Below are positions 63,275-64,000 of a stretch of DNA of 64,000 nt, in pieces (position 1 is the first letter of the stretch; the number at the start of each line of letters is the position of its first letter). Origin of the DNA: CAZXFH01 sp964640055 (GTDB lineage Bacteria; Fidelibacterota; UBA2242; JAFGTP01); assembly GCA_964640055.1 (NCBI GenBank), contig CAZXFH010000002.1, forward strand, positions 1-64,000, written 5' to 3'. The position numbers and the translations under genes are program-made. The notes under the pieces are model-generated. The model saw nothing but the letters and a program-made list of their open reading frames with translations, ran no database searches and was not told where the DNA came from.

Positions 63275-64000
63275 GTGAATCATTCCTTTCTCAAAAAGAT
63301 AAATTTAGATACCTATATTGCCTTTGATTTTGAAACCACCGGACTTGATCCCGGTCATGATCGGGTGATTGAATTTGCCGGAGTACGGTTTGAGCAGGGT
63401 GAGCCCCGGGAAAGATTGACCTTGCTTTGTAATCCCGGATTTGAAATATCCGAGGAAATACAACTGCTGACTGGCATTAGCAACGCTATGATATCCGGTA
63501 AAGTCTGTTTTGAGGAACATCTTGGTGAGGTAATTGATTTTATTGGAAAAATTCCTCTGGTGGCTCATAATATCAGTTTTGATCTAGCCTTTTTAAAGGC
63601 CGCTATCTATCGGCAAGGGGGTTATAAAGCGCAACGATTACCACGTCATATTTATGATACCCTGCTGTTGGCCCGGACATTTTTCTTTTATCTGCATGAT
63701 TTCACTCTGGGAACGGTGGCAGAATATTGCGGGCTTTCCACGGCCGGAGCGCATCGGGCTGAAGCAGATGCCCTGACGACTGGTAAAATCATGCTCCGGT
63801 TGGTCGAGGAAGCCCAACGCTATGATTTTAAAACACTGCAAACTCTCAATCGCATTTTAGCCGGTACCCAGGATCCCAATCAGGCTCTTTTCCAGGATCT
63901 GGCACAGGTACGGACCCTAAGGAAATCTCTCAGTAAATCTCCGGTGCCGGATATTGATTGGCAGGCGCGTAAGAATCAGTTGGGAACCTTAACAAATAGG
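63275..64000 (+). CDS. DEDDh 3'-5' exonuclease domain, 3' end outside window
   Basis: An open frame starts with GTG 63275 directly after the reductase stop and runs off the window (242 codons seen). It reads VNHSFLKKINLDTYIAFDFE then TTGLDPGHDRVIEFAGV, with Exo I D18 and E20, Exo II LVAHNISFDLAFLKAA, and Exo III GAHRAEADALTTGKIM. This is a DnaQ-type proofreading exonuclease fold. The frame continues past the domain, so it may be the start of a DinG-type helicase or another fusion; that cannot be decided here. Confidence 0.82.
   Translation, partial: MNHSFLKKINLDTYIAFDFETTGLDPGHDRVIEFAGVRFEQGEPRERLTLLCNPGFEISEEIQLLTGISNAMISGKVCFEEHLGEVIDFIGKIPLVAHNISFDLAFLKAAIYRQGGYKAQRLPRHIYDTLLLARTFFFYLHDFTLGTVAEYCGLSTAGAHRAEADALTTGKIMLRLVEEAQRYDFKTLQTLNRILAGTQDPNQALFQDLAQVRTLRKSLSKSPVPDIDWQARKNQLGTLTNR

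Noticed and set aside
1..64000. CRISPR array, prophage or insertion sequence
   Set aside because: No regularly spaced repeats, integrase, transposase or phage structural genes were seen in the window.

Overview
The window looks like chromosomal core sequence from an uncultured bacterium of the FCB superphylum (Bacteroidota/Chlorobiota relatives, candidate phyla such as KSB1, Marinimicrobia, Cloacimonadota). This rests on outer-membrane families typical of that group (DUF5723-, DUF3078- and DUF5683-like proteins, FecR-linked barrel), a long Bacillus-type SRP RNA, sigma-54-linked type IV pili and an archaeal-lipid-like UbiA/ferredoxin/geranylgeranyl-reductase cluster. I could not fix the phylum from sequence alone. 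No prophage, transposase, CRISPR array or rRNA was seen. Coding density is high and most genes sit in short-spaced operons.

Layout. 1-317: non-coding, with diverged palindromic repeats. 318-4355 (minus): an endonuclease Q-like PHP nuclease fused to a UvrD-type helicase, then a PAP2 phosphatase. 4864-7539 (plus): lysine-ketoglutarate reductase and saccharopine dehydrogenase as two genes (lysine breakdown). 7540-8079: repeat-bearing non-coding DNA. 8080-13962 (plus): nrnA, dcd, ispH, pdxS, pdxT, dxs (nucleotide, isoprenoid and PLP supply). 14167-18491 (plus): a large repeat-containing lipoprotein and a DUF5723-type barrel, closed by a strong terminator. 18644-31169 (minus): a complete type IVa pilus operon (pilB, pilC, pilA, minor pilins, pilD, a PilX-like protein, pilM, N, O, P, Q, and a receiver protein), preceded by a near-consensus sigma-54 promoter, palindromic putative activator sites and a PilR-type activator gene. 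31807-35339: divergent glnS and gltX. 35332-40675 (plus): an unusual set made of an exported FlgO/TolB-like protein, a receiver protein, a cytoplasmic PhnD-fold/PAS protein and a FecR/calcium-repeat/barrel protein. 40761-42091: two unknown proteins. 42326-45274: tRNA-Ala, SRP RNA, dnaX, ebfC, recR (the order known from Bacillus). 45271-49933: pgsA, pgpA, cinA, thpR, recA, recX. 50034-60805: a DUF3078 barrel, alaS, gcvPB, a lipid kinase with an apparent ATT start, a DUF5683 protein, an NSS transporter, a YfiM-like protein, a PHP hydrolase and purF. 60938-64000: UbiA, ferredoxin, geranylgeranyl reductase and a DEDDh exonuclease cut by the window edge.

The most interesting points are the EndoQ-UvrD fusion, the putative sensory/outer-membrane module at 36678-40675, the UbiA-ferredoxin-GGR cluster (possible archaeal-type or saturated isoprenoid lipids), a dCTP deaminase whose expected catalytic glutamate is serine, the ATT start of the lipid kinase, the regulatory region in front of pilB, and a possible frameshift site in dnaX at the same relative place as in E. 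coli. All functional calls come from reading motifs by eye; no database search was run.
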